A DNA stretch of 64,000 nucleotides from positions 418,369-482,368 of the forward strand of contig NZ_JAENHM010000058.1 of the NCBI RefSeq assembly GCF_016595245.1, read 5' to 3'. Positions within the stretch are counted from its first letter, which is position 1; each line of letters opens with the position of its first letter. Below, piece by piece: positions 58,021 to 64,000 of this stretch. The notes under the pieces were generated by a model. That model had not been told where the DNA came from. It worked only from the letters and a program-made list of their open reading frames with translations, and did no database searches. Made by a program: the position numbers and the translations under genes. The DNA comes from Azospirillum endophyticum (GTDB taxonomy: Bacteria; Pseudomonadota; Alphaproteobacteria; Azospirillales; Azospirillaceae).

Positions 58021-58188
58021 CCCCTCTCCCCCTGCTCACGCGCAAACTTCGTTTGCGCTGACGCGACAGGCGGACCTCCGGTCCGCCGAAAGCGGGGAGA
58101 GGGTCGGGGTGAGGGGGATGCATGGTGAGGATCTCTTCGGCGTTGCCGAACCCCCTCATCCTAACCTTCTCCCCGGGGGGGAGAAGGG
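58021..58188. repeat. REP-doublet repeat, family 1, copy C, with an extra hairpin insert
   Basis: Same ends as copies A and B, but the left palindrome is split: CCCCTCTCCCC and CGGGGAGAGGG are separated by a ~60-bp insert containing two small hairpins (GCGCAAAC..GTTTGCGC and GGCGGACC..GGTCCGCC). The spacer shares GAGGATCTCTTCGG with copy B. Its right unit overlaps the 3' end of the convergent hybrid kinase gene. Confidence 0.85.
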
Positions 58189-61037
58189 ATCTCCACCCCC
58201 GCCCGGCTCGCCTCCGTCAGCAGCGTGTCCAGCACCTGCACCAGATGGTCGATGCGGTAGGGCTTCGGCAGCACCATCACGCCCGTCGCGCGGGCGACCT
58301 CCTCGCTGTAGCCGGTCGCCAGCACGACGGGAAGGTCCGGGTGGAGCCGTCGCGCCGACCGCGCCAGATCGACGCCGCTCATGGTGCCGGGCATCACCAC
58401 ATCGCTGAACAGCAGGTCGAAACCGCCGGCTTCCAGCAGCGGCAGCGCCTCGTCGGCGCTGGCGGCGCGGGTGATGGCGAAGCCGGCATCCTCCAGCGCG
58501 GTCGCCACGGTCAGGGCGACGATGGGATCGTCCTCGACCACCAGCACATGGCCGCCGGGCCGTCTGGCGCCGGCTTCCGCCACCGCCGGTTCGGCCGCCG
58601 TTGCCGGCACGGTGCCGGACCGGCGGATCAGCAGGCCGATGGCGGTGCCGCGCCCCTCCTCGCTCTCGATCCAGGCGGTTCCGCCGGAGTGCCGGGCGAA
58701 TCCATAGACCTGTGACAGTCCCAGCCCGCTTCCCTTGCCGATCTCCTTGGTGGTGAAGAAGGGATCGAAGGCCCGTGCCCGCACCTCGTCCGGCATGCCG
58801 GTTCCGGTGTCGCTGACCCTCAGCCGCACGAAATCGCCCGTCAGCCCTTCGGGGGCTTGCGGGTCGCCGGGCGTCAGGGTCACGTTGGCTGCCCGGATCG
58901 CCAGCATGCCGCCGTCGGGCATCGCGTCCCGCGCATTGACCACGAGGTTCAGCAGGGCGAGCTCGAGCTGGGTCGCATCGACCTCCACCGCCCACAATCC
59001 CGCGGCGAAGTCGATCTCCAGCCGGATGTCGGCGCGGAGCGCTTGGTTCAGCAGTTCCGACATGCCGAGCACGCGGTCGCGCAGATCGACCGTTTCCGGC
59101 CGCAGGGCCTGCCGGCGGGCGAAAGCCATCAGTTGCTGCACCAGCTTGGCGCCGCGGTCCACCGCCTGCCGTCCGGCATCGACCAGCGGCTGGATGCGCG
59201 TCCTCTCCGCCCGTTTCTCGATCATGTGCAGGCAGCCGGACAGCGCCTGGAGCAGGTTGTTGAAATCATGGGCGACGCCGCCGGTCATCTGGCCGAGCGC
59301 CTCCGTCTTCTGGGCCTGCAGCAGCGTGACCTGGACACGTTCGCGTTCCGCCACCTCCTCGGCGACGCGGGCCTCCAGCGTGGCGTTGAGCTGCTGCAGC
59401 TCCTCCTCCGCCCGCTTGGCCTCGGTAACGTCGCTGCCTTCCACGAACAGGCCGGTGACGTGCCCGTCCTCGTCCTTGATCGGCTGATAGACGAAGGTGA
59501 GGAAGCGTTCCTCCAGCGGTTCGCCGGGCGAGCGCTGGACCCGGATCGGCAGGCCGTGCCCAACGAAGGTCTGGCCGCTGCCGTAGACCCGGTCGAGCAG
59601 TTCGAAGAAGCCCTGTCCCTGCACCTCCGGCAGCGCTTCTCTCGCGGGCCGGTTCACCAGATCGCGGTGACCGACGAGCTGCAGATAGGCGTCGTTCGCC
59701 ATCTCGAAGACATGGTCCGGTCCGCGCAGGACGCACATGAAGCTCGGCGCCTGCCGAAACAAGGTGCGCAGCCGCTCCCCTTCCGCCGCCAGCCGGGCAT
59801 TGGCCGCCTCCACCGCGGCGCGTTCATGGATCAGCGCCTTGTTGGCGGCGCGCAGGGCCGTTTCGGCGAGCGCGCGTTCCATTGCGGCCCAGGTCCGCTC
59901 CGCCACATCCTCCGCCAAGGCCACGTCGGTGCCGGTCCAATGGCGGGACTTGGCTTCGTGCAGATAGAGGATCGCCGTCAGCCGCCCCGCCTTCAGCAAC
60001 GGCACCACCAGCAGCGATCGCGTTCCGATGCCGGCGAAGGCCGCGGCGGGGCCGCCGCCATCGGCTTGCGGCCCGATCCCGTGTGGCTCGATGGTGCGCG
60101 GGTCGGTGGAGACGTCGTCGACCCGCAGCGTGTATCCGGCCCGCAGTTCGGCGATCAGGTCGGGACCGAAGCTGTCGAGCGGCCTGGACTGTCCCGCGAG
60201 GCTCTCCACCCCGCTGTCGCTCCAGTCCCGGTCCACCGAGACCGTGCCGCCGGCCGGATCGATGCGGCCATAGCCGGCCCGGGCCACGCCGAGATGGCGG
60301 CCGATGGCCTCGGCGGCGGTGGCGGTGATGCTGACCGGATCGTTCAGTCCGCGCAGCCGTTCCGCCAGATCGAGCTGGAACGTCAGCCGCCGTTCGGCGA
60401 GAACCCGGGCGGTGTTCTCGGTGCAGGCGCAGAACATGCCGGCGACGCGATTGGCTTCGTCGCGGACCGGGCTGTAGGAGAAGGTGAAATACGTCTCCTC
60501 CCGATAGCCGTGACGCTCCATGAACAGCTGCAGATCCTGATGGTAGAACGCTTCGCCGGACAAGGCCCGCGCCACCAGCGGGATCAGCTGGCTCCATGTT
60601 TCCGCCCACACCTCGGCGAAGGGACGGCCCAGCGCCTCCGGCTTGTCGCCCAGGATCGGGCGGTAGCTGTCGTTGTAGAGGAAGGTCAGTTCCGGCCCCC
60701 AGGCCGTGAACATCGGAAAGCTCGAGGTCAGCATCAGGTTGACGATGGTGCGCAGCGATTGCGGCCATTGCTCCGCCGGACCCAGCGGCGTGGTGGACCA
60801 GTCCATCCTCCGCATCCGTTCGCCCATCTCCCCGCCGCCGGTGAAGACGTCCGGGCTGCCGCGGAGCTCTCCGTCCGCCTCGTCATTCGCGCCCGAACCG
60901 CCGTTGCCAGTCTTCCGGCTGCGGCCGGCGATGGCCGCTTGCCGCATGCGGAGGGCTTCCTGCCAGACCGGATCGGCCATCATGGGGCGAAGGCCGTCGC
61001 TGCGGATCCGCGGCGATGCGTCCCGATCGTCCAACAC
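58161..61037 (-). CDS. PAS/GAF hybrid sensor histidine kinase with C-terminal receiver
   Basis: About 958 residues, cytoplasmic by appearance (no clear membrane helix). Order: PAS-like (about 95-215, TFLYNDSYRPILGDKPEALG), GAF (about 225-395), PAS (about 430-550, PSFMCVLRGPDHVFEMANDA), coiled coil, HisKA with phospho-acceptor His in GGVAHDFNNLLQALSG, HATPase_c (LLNLVVNARDAMPDGG, GSGLGLSQVYGFARHSGG), and a receiver domain (VLVVEDDPIVALTVATALED; Asp in DLLFSDVVMPG). The signal is unknown. GTG 61037 and ATG 60983 are both possible starts with poor ribosome sites. The final residues (PSPPRGEG) come from a REP-doublet. Confidence 0.9.
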   Translation of the reverse strand: MLDDRDASPRIRSDGLRPMMADPVWQEALRMRQAAIAGRSRKTGNGGSGANDEADGELRGSPDVFTGGGEMGERMRRMDWSTTPLGPAEQWPQSLRTIVNLMLTSSFPMFTAWGPELTFLYNDSYRPILGDKPEALGRPFAEVWAETWSQLIPLVARALSGEAFYHQDLQLFMERHGYREETYFTFSYSPVRDEANRVAGMFCACTENTARVLAERRLTFQLDLAERLRGLNDPVSITATAAEAIGRHLGVARAGYGRIDPAGGTVSVDRDWSDSGVESLAGQSRPLDSFGPDLIAELRAGYTLRVDDVSTDPRTIEPHGIGPQADGGGPAAAFAGIGTRSLLVVPLLKAGRLTAILYLHEAKSRHWTGTDVALAEDVAERTWAAMERALAETALRAANKALIHERAAVEAANARLAAEGERLRTLFRQAPSFMCVLRGPDHVFEMANDAYLQLVGHRDLVNRPAREALPEVQGQGFFELLDRVYGSGQTFVGHGLPIRVQRSPGEPLEERFLTFVYQPIKDEDGHVTGLFVEGSDVTEAKRAEEELQQLNATLEARVAEEVAERERVQVTLLQAQKTEALGQMTGGVAHDFNNLLQALSGCLHMIEKRAERTRIQPLVDAGRQAVDRGAKLVQQLMAFARRQALRPETVDLRDRVLGMSELLNQALRADIRLEIDFAAGLWAVEVDATQLELALLNLVVNARDAMPDGGMLAIRAANVTLTPGDPQAPEGLTGDFVRLRVSDTGTGMPDEVRARAFDPFFTTKEIGKGSGLGLSQVYGFARHSGGTAWIESEEGRGTAIGLLIRRSGTVPATAAEPAVAEAGARRPGGHVLVVEDDPIVALTVATALEDAGFAITRAASADEALPLLEAGGFDLLFSDVVMPGTMSGVDLARSARRLHPDLPVVLATGYSEEVARATGVMVLPKPYRIDHLVQVLDTLLTEASRAGVEIPSPPRGEG

Positions 61038-61282
61038 AAAAGGGAAATTTCCATGCGGATCATGGCGCGGGCATGGGAAGTCGTAAGAGGGATGGCAATC
61101 AGTGATCTCCAGCCATTTGGGAGTATTTTTTCTGAATCCTCTCGCCGGTGCGACGTTCCTGCCTCCGTCGATGTTGTCAGGAACATTGCAGTCCAGTAGC
61201 GGTTTCTTGCCCTCTCCGAAAGAGTGGTCGCTCAGCCGTTCAATCTATGCCGCTTTCTTCGGCCATGCGGCCTTTTCGGAGA

Positions 61283-62548
61283 ATGACCGTGGGTCCGTTC
61301 CCTCTCTCCGCCATCCTGTTGAGCTTGGCGGCAATCTTCGGCTTCATCAACCATAGGTGGCTAAAGCTGCCCCGCACCATCGCGCTGTTCTTGCAGGGCT
61401 TGGCGCTGGCGCTGCTGATGACCGGCGCGGACTCGATCAGCGCCGGTCTGGGTGCCGGCGACTGGCTGCGCCGTCTGATCGAACAGATCAGCCTGCCGGA
61501 GATTCTGCTCGACGGCATCCTCAGCCTGCTGCTCTACGCCGCCGCGGTGAACGAGGATCTGGGCGCCCTGCTGAAACGGAAATGGACGGTGCTGGCTATG
61601 GCGACGCTGGGCGTCTTGCTGTTCACCGGGATGATGGGGCTGGGGCTGCGCGTCATTTTCGCGATGGCCGGGATCGATGTGCCGCTGATCTGGTGCCTGG
61701 TGCTTGGCGCGGCCGTCGCACCGACCGATCCGGTGGCGGTGCACGCCATCCTGGAACGGCTGCCGATCCCGGATACCCTGCGGTCGGTGATCTCGGGGGA
61801 AAGCCTGTTCAACGACGGCGCCGGCGTGGTGCTCTTCGTCACGCTGCTCCATCTCGCCACCGGCAGCGGCCGAGATCTGACCGCGGGAGAAGCGGCGCTC
61901 GACTTCGTGAAGGAGGCGTTCGGCGGTGCCGCCCTGGGCTTCGCCTGCGGCTGGATCGCCTATCAGGCGAAGCGGCGGGTCGACGAGAGCGCGGTGGAGC
62001 TGACCATCTCGCTGGCGCTGGTGCTGGGAACCTATTCGCTGGCCGACCGGTTCGGGCTGTCCGGGCCCATCGCCGTGGTGGTCGCCGGCCTGTTGATCGG
62101 CTCCACCACCGAGCGCCATGTCCGCAGCGACGAGAGCCGCCGCGACCTGCGCGTGGTCTGGACGATGATCGACGCGGTGCTGAACGCCCTGCTGTTCCTG
62201 CTGGTGGGGCTGGAGGCGACGGTGCTCATCGCCTGGACTTGGCCGTTCCTGATCGCAGCCCTGTTGGCCGTGCCGCTGGCGCTGGCGGCGCGTCTGTTCA
62301 GCCTGACCCCGGCCCTGCTGATGCATATGGGACGGAGCGGAAAGACGCGGGCGCTGGCCGTCCTGACCTGGGCGGGCCTGCGCGGCGGCGTCGCGGTGGC
62401 CCTGGTGCTGTCGCTGCCGGCCAGCCCTTATCGCGATCCCATCCTGGCGGTCTGCTATGTCGCGGTCGCCTTCAGCATCCTGGTGCAGGGACTGACGCTG
62501 GAACCGGTCGGCCGGCGGCTCTATGACGGATCAGGGGAGGAGCGGTAA
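61283..62548 (+). CDS. CPA1-family cation/proton antiporter (NhaP type)
   Basis: 421 residues, about 12-13 membrane segments. Features: FGFINHRWLKLPRTIALFLQ, LGAAVAPTDPVAVHAILERL (ion-site Asp region), ISGESLFNDGAGVVLFVTLL (family ND motif), and TWAGLRGGVAVALVLSLPAS. Exchanges Na+ (or K+) for H+ across the inner membrane, contributing to pH and salt homeostasis. ATG 61283 lies very close to GGAG; ATG 61265 is an alternative. It diverges from the hybrid kinase gene with about 245 bp between. Confidence 0.9.
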   Translation: MTVGPFPLSAILLSLAAIFGFINHRWLKLPRTIALFLQGLALALLMTGADSISAGLGAGDWLRRLIEQISLPEILLDGILSLLLYAAAVNEDLGALLKRKWTVLAMATLGVLLFTGMMGLGLRVIFAMAGIDVPLIWCLVLGAAVAPTDPVAVHAILERLPIPDTLRSVISGESLFNDGAGVVLFVTLLHLATGSGRDLTAGEAALDFVKEAFGGAALGFACGWIAYQAKRRVDESAVELTISLALVLGTYSLADRFGLSGPIAVVVAGLLIGSTTERHVRSDESRRDLRVVWTMIDAVLNALLFLLVGLEATVLIAWTWPFLIAALLAVPLALAARLFSLTPALLMHMGRSGKTRALAVLTWAGLRGGVAVALVLSLPASPYRDPILAVCYVAVAFSILVQGLTLEPVGRRLYDGSGEER

Positions 62549-62677
62549 GGGGCTCCTTCCAACGCAGGGCAGCCGCGCAGGCCGCGGCGTGGAACTCGCG
62601 CCGGTGCGACCATACCTTGAAACGGAACCGTTGGCCGCAAGCCGGCCCCCATCACGGCCCCCATCACGGATTGCGCC

Positions 62678-63676
62678 ATGATCCCCTTTTCCGTTCTCGA
62701 CCTCAGCCCGATCGTCCAGGGGGCGACCGCCGGCGACAGCTTCCGCAACACCCTCGACCTCGCCCGCCATGCGGAAGGCTGGGGGTACAAGCGCTATTGG
62801 CTGGCCGAGCACCACAACATGCCGGGCATTGCCAGTGCCGCCACCGCCGTGGTGATCGCCCATGTCGCTGCCGGCACCTCGACGATCCGCGTCGGGTCGG
62901 GCGGGGTGATGCTGCCCAATCATGCGCCGCTGGTGGTGGCCGAACAGTTCGGCACCCTGGAATCGCTCTATCCCGGCCGCATCGACCTCGGGCTCGGTCG
63001 TGCGCCGGGGACCGACATGATGACGGCGCGGGCCTTGCGCCGCGACATGACCGACAGCAGTGACCGCTTCCCGCAGGATGTCGTCGAGCTGCAGATGTAT
63101 TTCGAGGAGCCGGAGCCCAACCAGCGCATCCGCGCCGTACCGGGGGCCGGGCTGAAGGTTCCCCTATGGCTGCTGGGCTCCAGCCTGTTCAGCGCGCAGC
63201 TGGCGGCGATGCTGGGGCTGCCTTTCGCCTTCGCTTCCCACTTCGCGCCGGACATGCTGATGGAGGCGCTGGCGATCTACCGCGCCCGCTTCGAGCCGTC
63301 GGCCACCTTGTCCAAGCCCCATGCCATGGTGGCCGCCAACCTGTTCGCCGCCGACACCGAGGCGGAGGCGCGGCGAATCTTCTCCTCCGCCCAGCAGCAG
63401 TTCGCCAACCTGCGCCGCGGCACGCCGGGCAAGCTGCCGCCGCCGGTCGACGACATCGAGTCCTGGTGGAGCAGCCCGGCCGAGAAGATGATGGTGGAGC
63501 GTGCGCTCGGCACCATGGCCGCGGTGGGCACGCCGGATCAGGTGGCGGCCAAGCTGTCGGAGATCGTTCGCGCCACCCAGGCGGACGAGCTGATCCTGGC
63601 CGGCCAAATCTACGACCATGCCGCCCGCCTGCGTTCCTTCCAGATCGGGGCGGAGCTGCGTGAGCGGATCGGGTGA
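62678..63676 (+). CDS. LLM-class flavin-dependent oxidoreductase (MsnO8 type)
   Basis: 332 residues, bacterial-luciferase-like TIM barrel: FSVLDLSPIVQGATAGDSFR, YWLAEHHNMPGIASAATAVV, RVGSGGVMLPNHAPLVVAEQ, LDLG-type IDLGLGRAPGTDMMTARALR, LWLLGSSLFSAQLAAMLGLP, and VGTPDQVAAKLSEIVRATQA. Uses reduced FMN and O2 on an unknown substrate; several LLM proteins act on alkanesulfonates or siderophores. It starts 130 bp after the antiporter. The rRNA promoter region follows. Confidence 0.88.
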   Translation: MIPFSVLDLSPIVQGATAGDSFRNTLDLARHAEGWGYKRYWLAEHHNMPGIASAATAVVIAHVAAGTSTIRVGSGGVMLPNHAPLVVAEQFGTLESLYPGRIDLGLGRAPGTDMMTARALRRDMTDSSDRFPQDVVELQMYFEEPEPNQRIRAVPGAGLKVPLWLLGSSLFSAQLAAMLGLPFAFASHFAPDMLMEALAIYRARFEPSATLSKPHAMVAANLFAADTEAEARRIFSSAQQQFANLRRGTPGKLPPPVDDIESWWSSPAEKMMVERALGTMAAVGTPDQVAAKLSEIVRATQADELILAGQIYDHAARLRSFQIGAELRERIG

Positions 63677-63718
63677 AACCCGGTTCGGATGAAAATCGCG
63701 AGGGGGCGAAAAAAGCGC

Positions 63719-63748
63719 TTGCGCGGCATCGGCCAAGCGGCCTATACA
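63719..63748 (+). promoter_or_regulatory. Probable rRNA operon promoter 1
   Basis: TTGCGC (63719-63724), 18-bp spacer, TATACA (63743-63748), preceded by AAAAAAGCG. This context resembles alphaproteobacterial rrn promoters. No gene is supported in 63677-64000; a 67-codon open frame there is judged spurious. Confidence 0.55.
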
Positions 63749-63846
63749 CCGCCTCCCGCGACGCAGCACGGTTCGAAAGAGCAGTGACGCTTCAAGGGAA
63801 ACAGTGGTCCGACCAAGTAACTGCCGAGCGCCTCGAAAAAAAGAGG

Positions 63847-63875
63847 TTGACAGTGAAAGTAAAGATCGCTAAATA
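63847..63875 (+). promoter_or_regulatory. Probable rRNA operon promoter 2
   Basis: Perfect -35 TTGACA (63847-63852), 17-bp spacer and -10 TAAATA (63870-63875), preceded by an A-rich stretch (CTCGAAAAAAAGAGG) that may be an UP-like element. It is a strong consensus promoter directed at the right edge. Confidence 0.65.
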
Positions 63876-63962
63876 AGCTGAACAAGACGCGGTGATCCGG
63901 AACGGAGCGCCGCTGATTTCTCCGGAGAAATCTTCGGAAGCGACGCGTCTCAGCGTTGCGGG

Positions 63963-63974
63963 TTCTTTGACAAG
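63963..63974 (+). promoter_or_regulatory. boxA-like antitermination element of an rRNA leader
   Basis: TTCTTTGACAAG is the boxA-like motif characteristically found a short distance before bacterial 16S rRNA genes. It implies that a 16S gene begins just beyond the window; none of its sequence is visible. Confidence 0.65.
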
Positions 63975-64000
63975 TACATACCGTGTTGTGAGAAGGGATG

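Noticed and set aside
54836..58159. About 1100-codon minus-strand open frame opposite the RND transporter
   Set aside because: Shadow of a GC-rich gene, with His/Gln/Asp-rich composition and no domain; the RND protein is full-length and canonical.
63673..63876. 67-codon open frame after the LLM oxidoreductase
   Set aside because: Spans the rRNA promoter elements and lacks a ribosome site or family similarity.

Overview
The window is GC-rich DNA from an alphaproteobacterium, most likely Azospirillum or a close relative. This is inferred from codon bias, the close match to E. coli-type BtsS, the RepA/iteron replicon with ParAB, and the style of the rRNA leader; no species call is possible from the sequence alone. 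An iteron-type replication origin with repA and parAB (17.2-24.3 kb) lies about 40 kb from what looks like the promoter and antitermination leader of an rRNA operon at the right edge. This suggests a chromid (secondary chromosome) rather than an ordinary plasmid.

Layout. 0-3.2 kb: BtsS/BtsR two-component system and a polysaccharide deacetylase. 3.4-5.2 kb: a ChrB N-terminal-domain regulator with an MFS permease. 5.3-7.5 kb: a TonB-dependent siderophore receptor preceded by two Fur-box-like sites. 7.9-10.1 kb: HAD hydrolase and malonyl-CoA synthetase (matB). 10.5-14.6 kb: a catalase-like/LodA-like (cysteine tryptophylquinone oxidase) fusion with its LodB-type flavoprotein. 14.7-17.2 kb: LysR regulator and aldehyde dehydrogenase. 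17.2-24.3 kb: parB, parA, two membrane transport proteins (CNNM/CorC type and CDF), 14 iterons around repA, and a small ribbon-helix-helix operon. 24.5-27.6 kb: SoxR with a SoxR-box promoter facing an HPP-CBS membrane protein, then a D,D-carboxypeptidase.

27.6-35.4 kb is a LacI-regulated catabolic locus: amino-acid-type ABC importer, D-2-hydroxyacid dehydrogenase, LacI regulator, 2-keto-4-pentenoate hydratase-family enzyme and a divergent MFS transporter, with a LacI-type palindrome between the two transcription units. 35.8-51.8 kb is a second, larger catabolic island with a GntR regulator, a TctCBA tripartite tricarboxylate-type importer, a hydroxypyruvate/2-oxotetronate isomerase-like protein, an isocitrate/isopropylmalate-type dehydrogenase, a DmpF/DmpG-like aldehyde dehydrogenase-aldolase pair, an SDR, an IlvD/Edd dehydratase, an HpcH/HpaI aldolase, a TRAP importer with fused DctQM, and an amidohydrolase/lactonase. 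An AT-rich motif (core ATATATTTG) lies upstream of the regulator and of the two rightward units, and a weaker version precedes the leftward one. Inverted copies of a ~145-bp repeat sit at both ends. The gene set reads as uptake and non-phosphorylative breakdown of a sugar acid or sugar lactone whose identity cannot be read from the sequence.

52-58 kb carries two tandem paralogous TetR regulators divergent from an RND efflux pair without an outer-membrane gene. 58-63.7 kb holds a large hybrid histidine kinase, a CPA1 cation/proton antiporter and an LLM-class flavin oxidoreductase. Two families of REP-doublet (REPIN-like) repeats and a 16-bp palindrome recur between genes. No transposase, CRISPR array or tRNA gene was seen.
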